This document shows, piece after piece, positions 1-12,040 of a stretch of 64,000 bases of DNA. The DNA lies in the NCBI RefSeq assembly GCF_004801415.1, contig NZ_SSNX01000011.1, positions 62,001-126,000 of the forward strand. Direction: 5' to 3'. The notes below the pieces were generated by a model. That model did no database searches and had not been told where the DNA came from. It was given only the letters and a program-made list of their open reading frames with translations. The first letter of the stretch is position 1. Every line of letters begins with the position of its first letter. The position numbers and the translations under genes are program-made. The stretch comes from Deinococcus sp. KSM4-11 (GTDB lineage: Bacteria; Deinococcota; Deinococci; Deinococcales; Deinococcaceae).

Positions 1-1237
1 TCCGCGCCGGGTCTTCCAGCAGGTTCTTGATCATCACCAGGAACTGCACGGCTTCCTTGCCGTCGATGATGCGGTGATCGTACGACAGCGCCAGGTACAT
101 CATCGGGGCGATCACGACCTGCCCGTTCTGGGCGATGGGCCGCTCGATGATGTTGTGCATGCCCAGGATCGCGCTCTGAGGGGCATTGATGATCGGGGTG
201 CTCATCATGCTGCCGAACGTCCCACCGTTCGTGATGCTGAAGGTGCCGCCGCTCATGTCCTCCATGGTCAGCTTGCCACCCTTGGCCTTCACGGCGAAGT
301 CCGCGATGCCCTTCTCGATTCCGGCGAGGCTCATCTGTTCGGTATCGCGCAGGATCGGCACGACCAGCCCGCGCTCGGACGCCACCGCGATGCCGATGTC
401 GTAATACCCGTGGTAGATGATGTCCTTGCCGTCCACGCTGGCGTTCACCATCGGGAAGGCCTTGAGGGCCTCGGTCGCGGCGCGCACGAACAGGCTCATG
501 AAGCCCAGTTTCACGCCGTGCTTGGCCACGAACGGATCCTGGTACTTCTTGCGCAGATCCATGGCCGGCTTCATGTTCACCTCGTTGAAGGTGGTCAGCA
601 GCGCAGCCGTGTTCTGCACCTCCTTGAGGCGCTCGGCAATGCGGGCCCGGATGCGGGTCATGGGCACGCGCTGCTCGGTGCGCGGCCCCGCAGGCGCACT
701 GGCCGCCACCTTCGCGGGTGCGGCGCTGGCCGGAGCGGCGCTGCTGGGCGCGGCGGCCGACTGCGGGCCCTGATCCGTCGCGCCGCCCTGGGCGGCCTGC
801 ACGGCGTCTGCCTTGGTGATGTTGCCCTTGGGGCCGGTGGCCGGAATGCTTGCCGGGTCGAGGTTCGCCTCGGTCACGACCTTGCGCACGGCCGGAGACA
901 GGTCATCGCGGCGGGTGGCCTCGTTCGCCTCCGGCGTGGAACCTGCCGCTGCCGGAGTCGCAGGCGTGGCGGCGGGCTCCGGGGCCGGAGCGGGTGCCGA
1001 ACCCGCTTCGCCCAGGGTGCCCAGCACTTCCTCGCTGAGCACCGTGTCGCCCTCGTTCTTCACCACGCTCTGCAGCACGCCGTCCTGCTGCGCCTGGATT
1101 TCCAGCACCACCTTGTCCGTCTCGATTTCCGCCAGCAGATCACCGCGCTTCACGGCCTCGCCAGGGTGCTTATGCCACGCGAGCAGGGTGCCCTCGCTGA
1201 CCGACTCGCTGAACACGGGAACTTTGATATCCGCCAT
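1..1237 (-). CDS. sucB: 2-oxoglutarate dehydrogenase E2, dihydrolipoamide succinyltransferase (partial)
   Basis: Transfers the succinyl group from the E1-bound intermediate through lipoyl-lysine to CoA in the 2-oxoglutarate dehydrogenase complex (TCA cycle, cytoplasm). The first ~412 residues are present; the C-terminus lies off the left edge. Order: lipoyl domain with the lipoylation motif ETDKVV (~residues 40-45), an Ala/Pro linker, a peripheral subunit-binding domain ([10 protein letters not shown], ~115), a second linker, then the acyltransferase domain with GTFTISNGG and the catalytic DHRIIDG near the edge. GTFTISNGG and the succinyl-type core favour SucB over PDH E2. A -10-like TAGAAT (1248-1253) lies 10 bases before the ATG. 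The sucA partner lies 1.8 kb away on the same strand, separated by rbsK and an opposite-strand gene, so the two are not one simple operon. Confidence 0.95.
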   Translation of the reverse strand, partial: MADIKVPVFSESVSEGTLLAWHKHPGEAVKRGDLLAEIETDKVVLEIQAQQDGVLQSVVKNEGDTVLSEEVLGTLGEAGSAPAPAPEPAATPATPAAAGSTPEANEATRRDDLSPAVRKVVTEANLDPASIPATGPKGNITKADAVQAAQGGATDQGPQSAAAPSSAAPASAAPAKVAASAPAGPRTEQRVPMTRIRARIAERLKEVQNTAALLTTFNEVNMKPAMDLRKKYQDPFVAKHGVKLGFMSLFVRAATEALKAFPMVNASVDGKDIIYHGYYDIGIAVASERGLVVPILRDTEQMSLAGIEKGIADFAVKAKGGKLTMEDMSGGTFSITNGGTFGSMMSTPIINAPQSAILGMHNIIERPIAQNGQVVIAPMMYLALSYDHRIIDGKEAVQFLVMIKNLLEDPAR

Positions 1238-1324
1238 AACGCCCCGGATTCTACCCCGCCCCCGACTGTGACTGACGCGGGAACGGCGGACGGGCTGAAC
1301 GAATGGCACGCAACTGGCATCCGT

Positions 1325-2218
1325 TCAGCCCAGGTCTGACCGCTCCGGCAGGTGCCCGTACCCGGCGGGCCGCGTGACCCGCAGGCTGGCCGCCCGAACC
1401 GCGAAGGCCACAGCGTCCGGCAGGCGCTTCCCTTCGGCCAAGGCCGCGGCCAGCGCGCCGTTGAAGGTGTCCCCGGCGGCCACGGTGGACACGGCCTGCA
1501 CCGGCGGCGTGGTGAAGGCCTGCTCGCCCGCCGCGTCCAGCAGCAGCGCGCCCTGCGCTCCGCGTTTGACAACGACGTACCGGACACCCAGGGCCAGCAA
1601 CGCCCGCGCTGCCGCGCTGGTGTCCAGCTCGCCGCTGAGGGTTCGGGCCTCGTGCTCGTTCGGCGTGAGGATGTCCACGGCCTCAAGCAGCTCGCGCGGC
1701 AGGTGCGGCGCGGCGGGCGCGGGATCGAGGATCACGGTCACGCCCGCCGCCCGCGCCCGCCGCGCCGCCTCGACCGTGACGGCCAGCGGCACCTCCAGTT
1801 GCAGCAGCAGCGCGGAGGCGCCGGGCAGCGCGGCGTCCAGGGCCGTCAACTCGGCATCTGCGAGTTCCTGGTTGGCGCCGCCGTGCAGGGTGATGGTGTT
1901 CTCACCGTCCGGCGCGATGTGGATGTAGGCCTGCCCGGTCACGGTGGCGGGCAGGCGGCGCACGCCGGAACTGGTCACTCCCCGATCCCGCAGCGCGCCG
2001 AGCAGCCGGTCCCCCGCCTCGTCTGTCCCCACCGCGCCGATCAGGTGGGTGGGGACGCCCAGCGCGGCGCACGCGGCGGCCTGGTTCGCGCCCTTGCCAC
2101 CGGGCATGTGCTCCAGCCCCAGCGAGTGCATGGTCTCGCCCGCGCGCGGCAAGTGTGGCACGCGCAGCAGGATGTCGAGGTTCAGGCTCCCGAGGACGAC
2201 GACAGCAGATCGGCTCAT
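1325..2218 (-). CDS. rbsK: Ribokinase (PfkB family)
   Basis: ATP-dependent phosphorylation of D-ribose to ribose-5-phosphate, a cytoplasmic entry to the pentose phosphate and nucleotide pathways. The 297 residues match the family length. The first PfkB signature GGKGANQA is at ~39-46. The second signature AAGDTFNGA (~247-255) carries the catalytic Asp. An N-terminal GSLNLD strand is also typical. No transporter or other ribose gene is adjacent, so the substrate rests on family similarity and a related sugar kinase is possible. The ATG is preceded on the minus strand by CACACT and six bases, which resembles the leaderless arrangement used elsewhere here. Confidence 0.88.
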   Translation of the reverse strand: MSRSAVVVLGSLNLDILLRVPHLPRAGETMHSLGLEHMPGGKGANQAAACAALGVPTHLIGAVGTDEAGDRLLGALRDRGVTSSGVRRLPATVTGQAYIHIAPDGENTITLHGGANQELADAELTALDAALPGASALLLQLEVPLAVTVEAARRARAAGVTVILDPAPAAPHLPRELLEAVDILTPNEHEARTLSGELDTSAAARALLALGVRYVVVKRGAQGALLLDAAGEQAFTTPPVQAVSTVAAGDTFNGALAAALAEGKRLPDAVAFAVRAASLRVTRPAGYGHLPERSDLG

Positions 2219-2299
2219 GGCCCCAGTGTGTCATCTGCCTCCGGGCCGCTCGGGCTGCCACAATGCCCCCACGACCAGTTTCATAGTCAAGGAGGCCGT

Positions 2300-2989
2300 A
2301 TGAGTGAGTCCACGCTTCAGACGCCGTCCCTCACCGAGCGCCCTGGCACGAGCGACGCGGTGCGCGCCCAGATCCTGGCCACCGAACACTGGAGTCTGCT
2401 GGCGACCCGCTCGCTGACGTGGACCGAGACCTTCAGCCGCGCGGGCATGTTCCTGACGGTCGTGTCCGGTGCCGTCGTGGCCCTCGCCCTGGTAGGCAAC
2501 GCGACCGGCTTCGGCCCGGCCTTCCGAGGCTTCGCGCTGCTGCTGTTGCCGGTGGTGCTGCTGATCGGTCTGTTGACATACGCTCGCCTCAGCGACGCAA
2601 ATCTCGAGGAGATGGGGCTGCTGATCGGTATGAACCGGCTCCGCCATGCCTACCTGGAACTTGCCCCGGACCTCACGGCGTACTTCGTGACGGGCCTACA
2701 CGACGATGAAGCGGGCATTGCCCAGACCTACGGCACGGTGTTCCACCGGTATACGGGCTACAGCGTCGTTCAGGCGCTGTCGGGCACGCCGGAACTCGTG
2801 GGCCTGATCACCGCCGTGACTGGCGGGGTGCTGGGGGCCCTGGTCGCGAGCAGTCTGAGGTGGCCGGAACTGGCGAGCGTGACGACGGGCATCATCACCG
2901 GACTGGCGGTGGCGGCGGCGCTACTGCTCCGGACACTCCGCCGCTACGCGCAGGCACGCCGCGCGTACCAGCCAAAGTTTCCATCCTGA
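2300..2989 (+). CDS. Membrane protein of unknown function
   Basis: A 229-residue protein I do not recognise. The ATG at 2300 follows a strong ribosome site AAGGAGG (2289-2295); the open frame runs further upstream but only as antisense to rbsK. Residues ~1-45 are polar. Two hydrophobic segments (~50-72 and ~76-98) form a hairpin. A soluble stretch of about 60 residues follows, then two more hydrophobic segments (~170-190 and ~197-215) and a basic tail. This layout, four helices with a middle soluble domain, suggests an inner-membrane protein with both ends in the cytoplasm. It stands alone on the plus strand between two minus-strand genes. Confidence 0.75.
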   Translation: MSESTLQTPSLTERPGTSDAVRAQILATEHWSLLATRSLTWTETFSRAGMFLTVVSGAVVALALVGNATGFGPAFRGFALLLLPVVLLIGLLTYARLSDANLEEMGLLIGMNRLRHAYLELAPDLTAYFVTGLHDDEAGIAQTYGTVFHRYTGYSVVQALSGTPELVGLITAVTGGVLGALVASSLRWPELASVTTGIITGLAVAAALLLRTLRRYAQARRAYQPKFPS

Positions 2990-3000
2990 GCTGAGCCGGT

Positions 3001-5865
<2,865 letters not shown>

Positions 5866-6023
5866 AACGCCCCCCAGCATACCCCTGCTCCCTGCCAGGA
5901 ATGGCACGGCCAGCCTCTTTCCACACCCTGTGTTCCTGCCGCCGTGACCGCATCTGACGGTTCCGTCAGGTGGCTTTAGACGGCCCCTACCTGCACCGCC
6001 GCCCGTGGGCGCAGCATGTCCCC

Positions 6024-6896
6024 ATGACCCTGCACGCCACACGTCTCGAGTTCACAGGTCTCTTTCCCGCCGGAGCGGCGCCCGAGCAGCTGGGCCGCGG
6101 ATACACCTGGACAGAGGGACCCACGTACGTGCCGTCTCGCGGCGTGGTCGTGTTCAGCGATGTGCGCCAGAACCGCACGTGGGCGTACTCGGACGGCGGG
6201 GAGCTGCGCGAGGAACTGAACCCCAGCGAGTACCAGAACGGCCACACGCTGGACGCGCAGGGCCGCCTGATCGCGTGCTCGCACGGGCAGCGGGCGCTGC
6301 TGCGCCAGGAGCCGGACGGATCGTGGACGACGCTGGCCCGCACCTTCGAGGGCGCAAGGTTCAACAGCCCTAACGACGTGGCCTTACACCCGGACGGCAG
6401 CCTGTGGTTCACGGATCCCAGCTACGGCCTGGACAAACCCGAGGAGGGCGGGCGGGGCGAACCGATGGAACTGCCGGGCCGCTGGGTCTTCCGGCTCGCG
6501 CCGGACGGCACCCTCACCGCGCCCATCCGGGATCGGGACAAGCCCAACGGCCTGGTGTTCGCCTCGGCCGACACGCTGCTCCTAGCGGATACGGGAAAGG
6601 ATTCGGCCACGTACCGCTACGACGTGACCCCGGACGGCCGGGCGACGCTGGTCGGCGAGCACTTCCGCGTGAATCCCGGCAAGACCGATGGCCTGCGCGT
6701 CGATGAAGCGGGCCGGATTTGGAGCAGCGCAGGCGACGGCGTGCACGTGCTCACGCCGGACGGCCAGGAACTCGGTCGGATCCTGTTCCCCGAGGTCGTG
6801 AGCAACCTGTGCTTCGGCGGCCCGGACGGCACGGCGCTGTACGTGACGGCCACCACGGGCTTCTGGCGGATCATGACGCTCACCCGCGCGGGCTGA
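6024..6896 (+). CDS. SMP-30/gluconolactonase-family hydrolase
   Basis: A 290-residue six-bladed beta-propeller enzyme of the SMP-30/gluconolactonase/LRE family, which opens sugar lactones or related esters with a single bound divalent metal. Visible family features: WTEGPTYV near residue 30 (metal-binding Glu), FNSPNDVA around 115, WFTDPSYG around 133, KPNGL (metal-binding Asn) around 175 and KTDGLR around 220. No signal peptide is visible, so it is probably cytoplasmic. The ATG at 6024 gives the start expected for the family; an upstream GTG adds an unlikely 18 residues. The exact substrate cannot be read from the sequence or context. Confidence 0.85.
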   Translation: MTLHATRLEFTGLFPAGAAPEQLGRGYTWTEGPTYVPSRGVVVFSDVRQNRTWAYSDGGELREELNPSEYQNGHTLDAQGRLIACSHGQRALLRQEPDGSWTTLARTFEGARFNSPNDVALHPDGSLWFTDPSYGLDKPEEGGRGEPMELPGRWVFRLAPDGTLTAPIRDRDKPNGLVFASADTLLLADTGKDSATYRYDVTPDGRATLVGEHFRVNPGKTDGLRVDEAGRIWSSAGDGVHVLTPDGQELGRILFPEVVSNLCFGGPDGTALYVTATTGFWRIMTLTRAG

Positions 6897-6957
6897 GATA
6901 CCTGGCCTCACCCGCAGTGCGGGAACTCCACGCGGAGGAACCCCGTAAGATCAGCGT

Positions 6958-7197
6958 ATGAGAATCCTGTCCCGTCTGCTGGTCGTGCTGGGCGTCATCG
7001 TGATCGTCGTATCGGCCGTGCTGCTCGGCAAGGATGTGATCGACATCAACCAGTTGCACGCGGTGGCGAACGCCAACCGCAGCACGAACTTCCCCAGCCC
7101 GCTGAACAACGTGCTGATCACCTACGCGCTGTCCGTGGTGGGCGCATTTCTGACCGGCCTGGGCGTCAGCATGCCCAGGCGCCGCGTACGCCCCTGA
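6958..7197 (+). CDS. Small two-helix membrane protein
   Basis: A 79-residue protein with two hydrophobic segments (~3-24 and ~50-70) separated by a short polar loop and ending in a basic RRRVRP tail, consistent with a small inner-membrane protein. Function unknown. The ATG is preceded by TAAGAT (6946-6951) with a six-base gap, the leaderless arrangement seen repeatedly in the window, which supports it as a real gene with its own promoter. Confidence 0.65.
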   Translation: MRILSRLLVVLGVIVIVVSAVLLGKDVIDINQLHAVANANRSTNFPSPLNNVLITYALSVVGAFLTGLGVSMPRRRVRP

Positions 7198-7252
7198 CCT
7201 GAGCCATCGGCGGCGCGGCATTCCCACTGCTGAAACCTGTCGGGACTGGGGC

Positions 7253-7621
7253 TCAGCGCAGCGGCCGACAGCCACTGAGTTGCAGGTTGCCCGTGGCATT
7301 GTTGCGCAGGGTCGAGGTGCCGCCCTGCGTGACCCACGTGACCTGCTCGTTGCGGAAGGAACCGCCGGGCATCAGGGACAGCGTGGTGGTCTTGCCCGCG
7401 AAGGTGACGATGGCGGTGTCGCCCATCGGGGTGACCTGCACGCGCACGCCCCCCTGGCAGACGTAGGTCACCGGCGTCGGCTGGTGCATGCCGTCGGCCC
7501 CGGCCACGCCCTGGCCGAGCAGTCCGAGGCCAACCACCACGCCAGTCAGGACGGTTCTGCTGTGTTGGGCCGCGTTCCGCCTAGGGCGACCGGCACTGTT
7601 TGGTTCAGTTGTGAGGTACAT
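7253..7621 (-). CDS. Secreted MliC-like protein
   Basis: A 122-residue protein with a charged N-terminus, a hydrophobic export segment (~24-42) and a small globular domain of MliC type (membrane-bound inhibitor of C-type lysozyme). The visible pattern is VTYVCQGG near the start of the domain, a run of short beta strands, GGSFRNEQVTW, and a C-terminal Cys in LSGCRPLR that would pair with the first Cys. Related proteins block host or environmental lysozyme in the envelope. There is no lipobox cysteine, so it is probably exported freely or anchored by the signal segment. Lysozyme inhibition itself is inferred. The start is uncertain because the first ~22 residues look unlike a signal peptide. 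Confidence 0.65.
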   Translation of the reverse strand: MYLTTEPNSAGRPRRNAAQHSRTVLTGVVVGLGLLGQGVAGADGMHQPTPVTYVCQGGVRVQVTPMGDTAIVTFAGKTTTLSLMPGGSFRNEQVTWVTQGGTSTLRNNATGNLQLSGCRPLR

Positions 7622-7704
7622 AGGGCCAGCATCCCACGCGCCCAGGGCGGCGGGGTGAGGGAAGACTGAATGTGCGGTGGCCCCGGCCGTGTGGAATCAG
7701 GGCC

Positions 7705-8448
7705 TCACTGCATCAGGTTGTTCATGCGGGCAGGCAGCAGGGAGGCGCCAACGACCCCGAAGTCCTGCACCTGACCGCTGGCGTCCAGGCCGATGATCAG
7801 CGTCCAGCCGTCCTTCGGGCCGCGCTCGTAGGAGGCTGTCCGGGTGTAATACGTCACGGTGCCGTGAGGCGTAAGTTCCTCGGCCAGCACGGCCGTCTCG
7901 GCACCATAGGCGCGTTTCCCTCCGGCACGGAACGACTGGAAGTCGCCGTAGGACTTCCACTGCGCCTTCACCTTCGGCGAGAAGGCGGCCCACACGGTCT
8001 GCAAGGAGCTGTCGTACCACTGCTGCGTGAGCCAGCGCGCGAGCCTCAGGGTGGCGTCCAGCTGGGCGGAACCCGTCTCGGACACGGAAGCGGCCCTGAC
8101 GGCAGGCCGGGCGCTCAGCGGCGCGCGGGGAATGGCCGCCGCGATGGTCGGAATACTGCCCTCGGCGTCCGCACCGGGGATATCCGGGAGCGTGGCCGGC
8201 AGCACGTCGGCCGTGGCGGGCCGGGTGGACGACGCGGTCGTCCCGGTGGCCGGGCGAACCGCGGTGCCCGCTGCGGCCGACACCCTGGCCCCGGCGACGG
8301 CCGTGGCTGACTGCACCGCGACCGGCTCTGGCGGGTGAAACGCCGACCGGACGGCCTCACTGAGGGTACCGCCACTCACCACCATCGCGCTGGCGAGCGC
8401 CACCAAACCGTAGGCGGCCACCGACGCGAACTGTTCCCGAACCCCCAT
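7705..8448 (-). CDS. Membrane-anchored protein of unknown function
   Basis: A 247-residue protein starting at the ATG at 8448, preceded by GGGAGGGG. A single N-terminal hydrophobic segment (~10-30) acts as signal anchor. It is followed by a low-complexity Ala/Thr/Pro linker (~50-125). A folded C-terminal domain of about 110 residues follows (AQLDATLRLARWL to the end); it contains TLIIGLDASGQVQDFGVV, which resembles the end of small exported domains of the DUF3887/NTF2-like type. That last assignment is weak. Probably an envelope protein with its domain outside the membrane. Confidence 0.65.
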   Translation of the reverse strand: MGVREQFASVAAYGLVALASAMVVSGGTLSEAVRSAFHPPEPVAVQSATAVAGARVSAAAGTAVRPATGTTASSTRPATADVLPATLPDIPGADAEGSIPTIAAAIPRAPLSARPAVRAASVSETGSAQLDATLRLARWLTQQWYDSSLQTVWAAFSPKVKAQWKSYGDFQSFRAGGKRAYGAETAVLAEELTPHGTVTYYTRTASYERGPKDGWTLIIGLDASGQVQDFGVVGASLLPARMNNLMQ

Positions 8449-8596
8449 GCTGCCCCTCCCGCTGGCCCCACCCCGGCGACCGACCTCTCCCCCTACCGGG
8501 GGATGCCCGCACAGCATAGCGGCAAAGACCGGATCAGGATCGGGCCTTTTTTACAGAGGGTCAGTTGGGCTGGACTTACCGCCTCACCAATGGAAA

Positions 8597-8633
8597 GGTC
8601 GTCCCGCCACATACGCTCTGTGGCGGGACGACC
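8597..8633 (-). terminator. Perfect 15-bp hairpin downstream of the HD-GYP gene
   Basis: Left arm 8597-8611 and right arm 8619-8633 are perfectly complementary over 15 bases, with a 7-base loop. On the minus strand the stem starts 16 bases after the HD-GYP stop and is followed by TTT. It probably ends that transcript. Confidence 0.7.
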
Positions 8634-8648
8634 GGACGCCGGTGAGGA

Positions 8649-10223
8649 TCAGTGACCGAAAGCGCCCGCCGGGGCCGGGACGAGCCCGAACAGGGCGGGC
8701 CGGGCGTCCGGCTCGGTGGTCTCCGGTTCGTGCAGGGCCACCCAGGCCGCCACCACGCGCGGATCGAAGGCCTTGCCCGCTTCCTCCTGCAGGTATGCGT
8801 TCGCGCGGGCAGCGGGCCACGGCTGACGGTAGGCCCGTTCGCTGGTCAGGGCGTCATACACGTCCGCAACGGCCAGGATGCGGGCCAGCAGCGGAATCTG
8901 TTCGCCGTGTAGGCCGTCTGGGTAGCCCGCGCCGTCCCAGCGCTCATGGTGCCAGCGGACCACGCCGAGTTCCTCGGGGAGCAGGCCCAGACGCTGCGCG
9001 CGCTCGAAGCCGGACGCCGGGTGCTGGCGCACGAGCGTCCAGTCCGCGCCGGTCAGGCGGCCGGGGTGGTTGAGCACGCCTGTGGGCACATCCAGCTTCC
9101 CAAGGTCGTGCAGGATGCCGCCCTGCGTCACGGCCCGCAAGGCCTCCGGTGGGCAGCCCAGCGCGCGGGCGAGTTCCAGGGCGTACAGCGTGACGCGGTG
9201 CGCGTGCCCGGCCGTGTAGGGGTCGTGCGCCTCGACCTCGGCGATCAGGGCGCGCACGGGGGCGCTGATACCGGCAGCCAGCAGGGCGTCCGGGTCGTTG
9301 TTCCACAGGCCCCTCACGGCGGTGCCCAGCGGCACCTGCTTCTCGCGGTACTGCGCGATCAGGCCGGTCAGCAGCGCCCCGCCGACCCCCACCAGCAGCA
9401 CGTGGTACACCCACCACGACAGCGTCCACGCAAGATTCAGGACGATCACGATCTGCGCCAGGGCCAGCCAGCTTCCCGCATACACGACCGCCAGCTGCAG
9501 CGGGAACCGCGCGTACCGCCACGACAGCCAGTACCGCGCCGAGGCCCACACGCACAGGGTGATCGTCAGCGCCAGGATCACCAGACGGCCGGTCCAGGCG
9601 GTGGGGGCCAACACCTCCGCGACTTCCGGGTTGAAGACCAGCGCGCCCAGTCCCACCAGGGTCAGCAGCCACACGGCCGGAAGCCAGTTGCGCAGGGCCA
9701 GCACGGCCCGCACCGCGCCGTTCGTGGTGGGGAAACTGGAGAGCAGCAGCCACGCCGCCGTGATCAGCGCGCCCAGCTGCGCCGCCGCAGGCAACGCGAT
9801 GAACGCGTATGACGCGGCGTCCGCTGGCTCCATGCCGGCCATACCCGCGTGGACATTCGCGCCCGCATGGCCCATCACGCCGACTTCCGGGGTGCCGAGA
9901 CCATGCACGCCGTAGACCAGCCCCAGCGACCCGAAGGCCAGCGAGAGCAGCACGACTTCCGCGTTGCGCTGGCGCAGGCCGACCAGTCCCATCCAGACGG
10001 TCACGACGGCCGTGAAGGCGGCGGCGGCCAGCACCAGCAGCATGTGGAAGGTCAGGAGTTCAAGCCGGGCGTTCAGGACGGGCACGGCTAGCAGCACGGC
10101 CAGCAGCAGCGCCGGGCCGCCCACGCCCAGCGCCAGCGGCTGACGGGCCCGGCGGATCGCGGCGTCCTTCACCGGAACCAGGATCAGGTCGTGGTGCGGA
10201 CTTGGTTTGGAATGCGACGTCAT
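8649..10223 (-). CDS. Membrane HD-GYP domain phosphodiesterase
   Basis: A 524-residue signalling protein that probably hydrolyses cyclic di-GMP. The N-terminal half (~30-290) has eight or more hydrophobic segments and a His/Met-rich loop (GHAGANVHAGMAGM, ~120-135) that could be periplasmic. The C-terminal half is a complete HD-GYP domain: AGHAHRV, the metal-binding HDLGK, HPASG, then HHERWDGAGYP with the GYP motif, and DVYDALTSERAY. All key residues are present, so it should be active. The start is leaderless-type: TACGGT at 10230-10235 and six bases before the ATG. It stands alone. Confidence 0.9.
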   Translation of the reverse strand: MTSHSKPSPHHDLILVPVKDAAIRRARQPLALGVGGPALLLAVLLAVPVLNARLELLTFHMLLVLAAAAFTAVVTVWMGLVGLRQRNAEVVLLSLAFGSLGLVYGVHGLGTPEVGVMGHAGANVHAGMAGMEPADAASYAFIALPAAAQLGALITAAWLLLSSFPTTNGAVRAVLALRNWLPAVWLLTLVGLGALVFNPEVAEVLAPTAWTGRLVILALTITLCVWASARYWLSWRYARFPLQLAVVYAGSWLALAQIVIVLNLAWTLSWWVYHVLLVGVGGALLTGLIAQYREKQVPLGTAVRGLWNNDPDALLAAGISAPVRALIAEVEAHDPYTAGHAHRVTLYALELARALGCPPEALRAVTQGGILHDLGKLDVPTGVLNHPGRLTGADWTLVRQHPASGFERAQRLGLLPEELGVVRWHHERWDGAGYPDGLHGEQIPLLARILAVADVYDALTSERAYRQPWPAARANAYLQEEAGKAFDPRVVAAWVALHEPETTEPDARPALFGLVPAPAGAFGH

Positions 10224-10488
10224 GCCGTCACCGTAGGGCGCAGAATGTCACGCGCATCTGACGAACACGGGCCGTCCAGTTGCGCTTCCGACGCGTCCCA
10301 GAGGGCATTCTCAGATATTCACATGTCTGGAGCGCACGCGGCCACCCTCTGGTGCCCCCCGGCGGGGGCGTTGCGCCAGTGCTGGGCGTCAAGCAGATGC
10401 AGAGCCCACTTCGCTCCGCCCATGAACGCCGCGCCACACGGCAACGGGCGCGAACCGAATCGGCCGCGCCCGCTCCATCACATCGGAC

Positions 10489-10680
10489 TTACTCGGTAAT
10501 TCCGCGCTTGGCGATTTCCTTGTCTTCCATGATCTTGCCCAGGATGAAGAAGGTCGGTCCCCAGTGCCCCACGAACAGGCCATCGCGTTCCTTGTCGGAC
10601 GAATCGTTCTGGAGGTACTGACTGGCGCTGAGCAGGATCGAACCGAAACCAAGCAGGTACAGCACATTGTGGATCTTCAT
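10489..10680 (-). CDS. Small protein with one membrane segment
   Basis: 63 residues, with a hydrophobic N-terminal stretch (~5-20) and a polar, charged second half ending in EIAKRGITE. A good ribosome site AAGGAG precedes the ATG. It resembles short unknown proteins of Deinococcus; function unknown. The intervals on either side (10224-10488 and 10681-10884) show nothing I can name beyond promoter space. Confidence 0.6.
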   Translation of the reverse strand: MKIHNVLYLLGFGSILLSASQYLQNDSSDKERDGLFVGHWGPTFFILGKIMEDKEIAKRGITE

Positions 10681-10884
10681 GGGAACTCCTTCATGCCCGG
10701 CCCGCACTGAGGCCTGCATTACGCCCCCTATGACACGCCCCCAGCCACTCCTCAACGGTACGCGGCCCCACGCTGTGAGGTGCGCCTTTACCCACCGTGA
10801 CGCCTTTCCCAAGAGACCCGCCAGACCAACTGCACGCCCGGCCGCAATTGCTGACCCGCCGTCGTCAGTTAGAACCCGAGGCGT

Positions 10885-11352
10885 TCAGGGCAGGTCGTTC
10901 GCAAACTCCGTCAGGTCGTCCAGATAGGCCTTGAGCCACGCCAGCAGGTTCGCGCGCGTGTACCCCCCCGTCATCAGGTACGACGCATCCAGATACGCGC
11001 TGTCCTCCTCGTTGGAGAGGTAGGCCTGAGAGTAATTGGTGAGGTTCCAGTCGTTCACGTACTGGATAACCTCGTCGGACGACGTATCCGCGTCGTATCC
11101 GGTCGTGGCGTTCACGCGGGTGCAGAGATCCGCCTTGCAGCCTTCCAGATCCAGGTACACCGTGTCGCCGTCGATGTTCAGGGTGATGGACGGGCCGGTC
11201 TTGCTGTCGCCCGGCGACAACTTCGCGCTGTACCCCGCCTGCGTGATCACCTGCATCACCGTCGCCGGTCGGCCATCGAGCACCTCACCCGTGACGGCCA
11301 GACCGGACGACAGCAGCGACAGGGCCAGCACCGACGCGGGGAAGTATTTCAT
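10885..11352 (-). CDS. Secreted YbjN-domain protein
   Basis: 155 residues. An N-terminal signal peptide (~1-22, KYFPASVLALSLLSSGLAVTGE) is followed by a YbjN-type domain (tyrosine- and aspartate-rich alpha/beta fold related to type III chaperone-like folds). Visible family features are YLDLEGCKADLC, the central WNLTNYSQAYL and the C-terminal LLAWLKAYLDDLTEF. YbjN proteins bind partner proteins or modulate stress phenotypes; the role here is unknown. The start is leaderless-type: TACGCT at 11359-11364, six bases before the ATG. The two Cys in the first half may form a disulfide after export. Confidence 0.75.
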   Translation of the reverse strand: MKYFPASVLALSLLSSGLAVTGEVLDGRPATVMQVITQAGYSAKLSPGDSKTGPSITLNIDGDTVYLDLEGCKADLCTRVNATTGYDADTSSDEVIQYVNDWNLTNYSQAYLSNEEDSAYLDASYLMTGGYTRANLLAWLKAYLDDLTEFANDLP

Positions 11353-11410
11353 TCACGCAGCGTAAGATCCCACCTCTGACGGGCCTCTCACACTTGGCCG
11401 GTCACGGGCA

Positions 11411-11704
11411 CTACCGGCCCAGCGCGGCCACGAGTTCCGCCTTGCTCATGCCGCTGCGGCCCTTCACGCCCCGTTCCTTCGCGCGGTTGTACAGCTCGTC
11501 CCGCGACAGGTCGGACAGCGCCGCGTTCGGATTCCCGGTGCCCTGCGTGCGCGTGTTCGGCGTGCGGCCGTTCTCGCGCCGGTGCTTGTTCACGGTGCGC
11601 GCCGCGATCTCCTCGACTCGATCCTCCGACACGCCCCGCTGCTTCTCGGAGTCCTTGACGTGCTGGTATTGGCGTTCATCCTTGCGGCTCCAGGCTCTGG
11701 GCAT
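11411..11704 (-). CDS. Small basic protein with Rho-N/SAP-like C-terminus
   Basis: 97 residues, strongly basic and without hydrophobic segments. The C-terminal ~35 residues (LSDLSRDELYNRAKERGVKGRSGMSKAELVAAL) have the helix-extended-helix pattern of SAP or Rho N-terminal nucleic-acid-binding domains. The N-terminus (RKDERQYQHVKDSEKQRGVSEDRVEEIAARTVNKHRR) is typical of small proteins often labelled plasmid stabilisation proteins, a name without functional proof. A nucleic-acid-binding role is inferred. AGGAGGT lies before the ATG and a TACGGT box lies further upstream. Confidence 0.75.
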   Translation of the reverse strand: MPRAWSRKDERQYQHVKDSEKQRGVSEDRVEEIAARTVNKHRRENGRTPNTRTQGTGNPNAALSDLSRDELYNRAKERGVKGRSGMSKAELVAALGR

Positions 11705-11806
11705 ACGTGTGACCTCCTGATGATCACCGTAGCCACACGTCCATCAACGTCGGTGAGGCTGAGTTTCACGCGCCGTCATGATGGAATGGGAAACGAACCG
11801 CGCTCC

Positions 11807-12004
11807 CTATTCCGCTCCTACCACCGCCTGCACCCGTCCCACCTGCCCCGACGTGAGCCGCACCTTGATCCCATGCGGATGCGACGGCGAAGACGTGAGC
11901 AGCGCCGCCACCACACCACGTGTGAGTTTCCCTGACGCCTGATCCTGCTTCTGCACGATATCCACGGTCACGCCGGGCTGAATCTGGGAGCGAAGTGGAG
12001 GCAT
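11807..12004 (-). CDS. YwbE family protein
   Basis: 65 residues closely matching the YwbE family of small beta-rich proteins: the order VDIVQKQDQ, GKLTRGVV, SPSHPHGIKVRL and GQVGRVQ is diagnostic. The family is widespread in Firmicutes and Deinococcus; its biochemical role is not established. TACCCT at 12011-12016 lies six bases before the ATG, a leaderless-type start. Confidence 0.85.
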   Translation of the reverse strand: MPPLRSQIQPGVTVDIVQKQDQASGKLTRGVVAALLTSSPSHPHGIKVRLTSGQVGRVQAVVGAE

Positions 12005-12040
12005 GGCGAGAGGGTACTGCGGACGCTCAGCTGAAATGGG

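Noticed and set aside
74..1339. Long plus-strand open frame opposite sucB
   Set aside because: Antisense of a clear E2 gene; composition is typical of GC-rich shadow frames.
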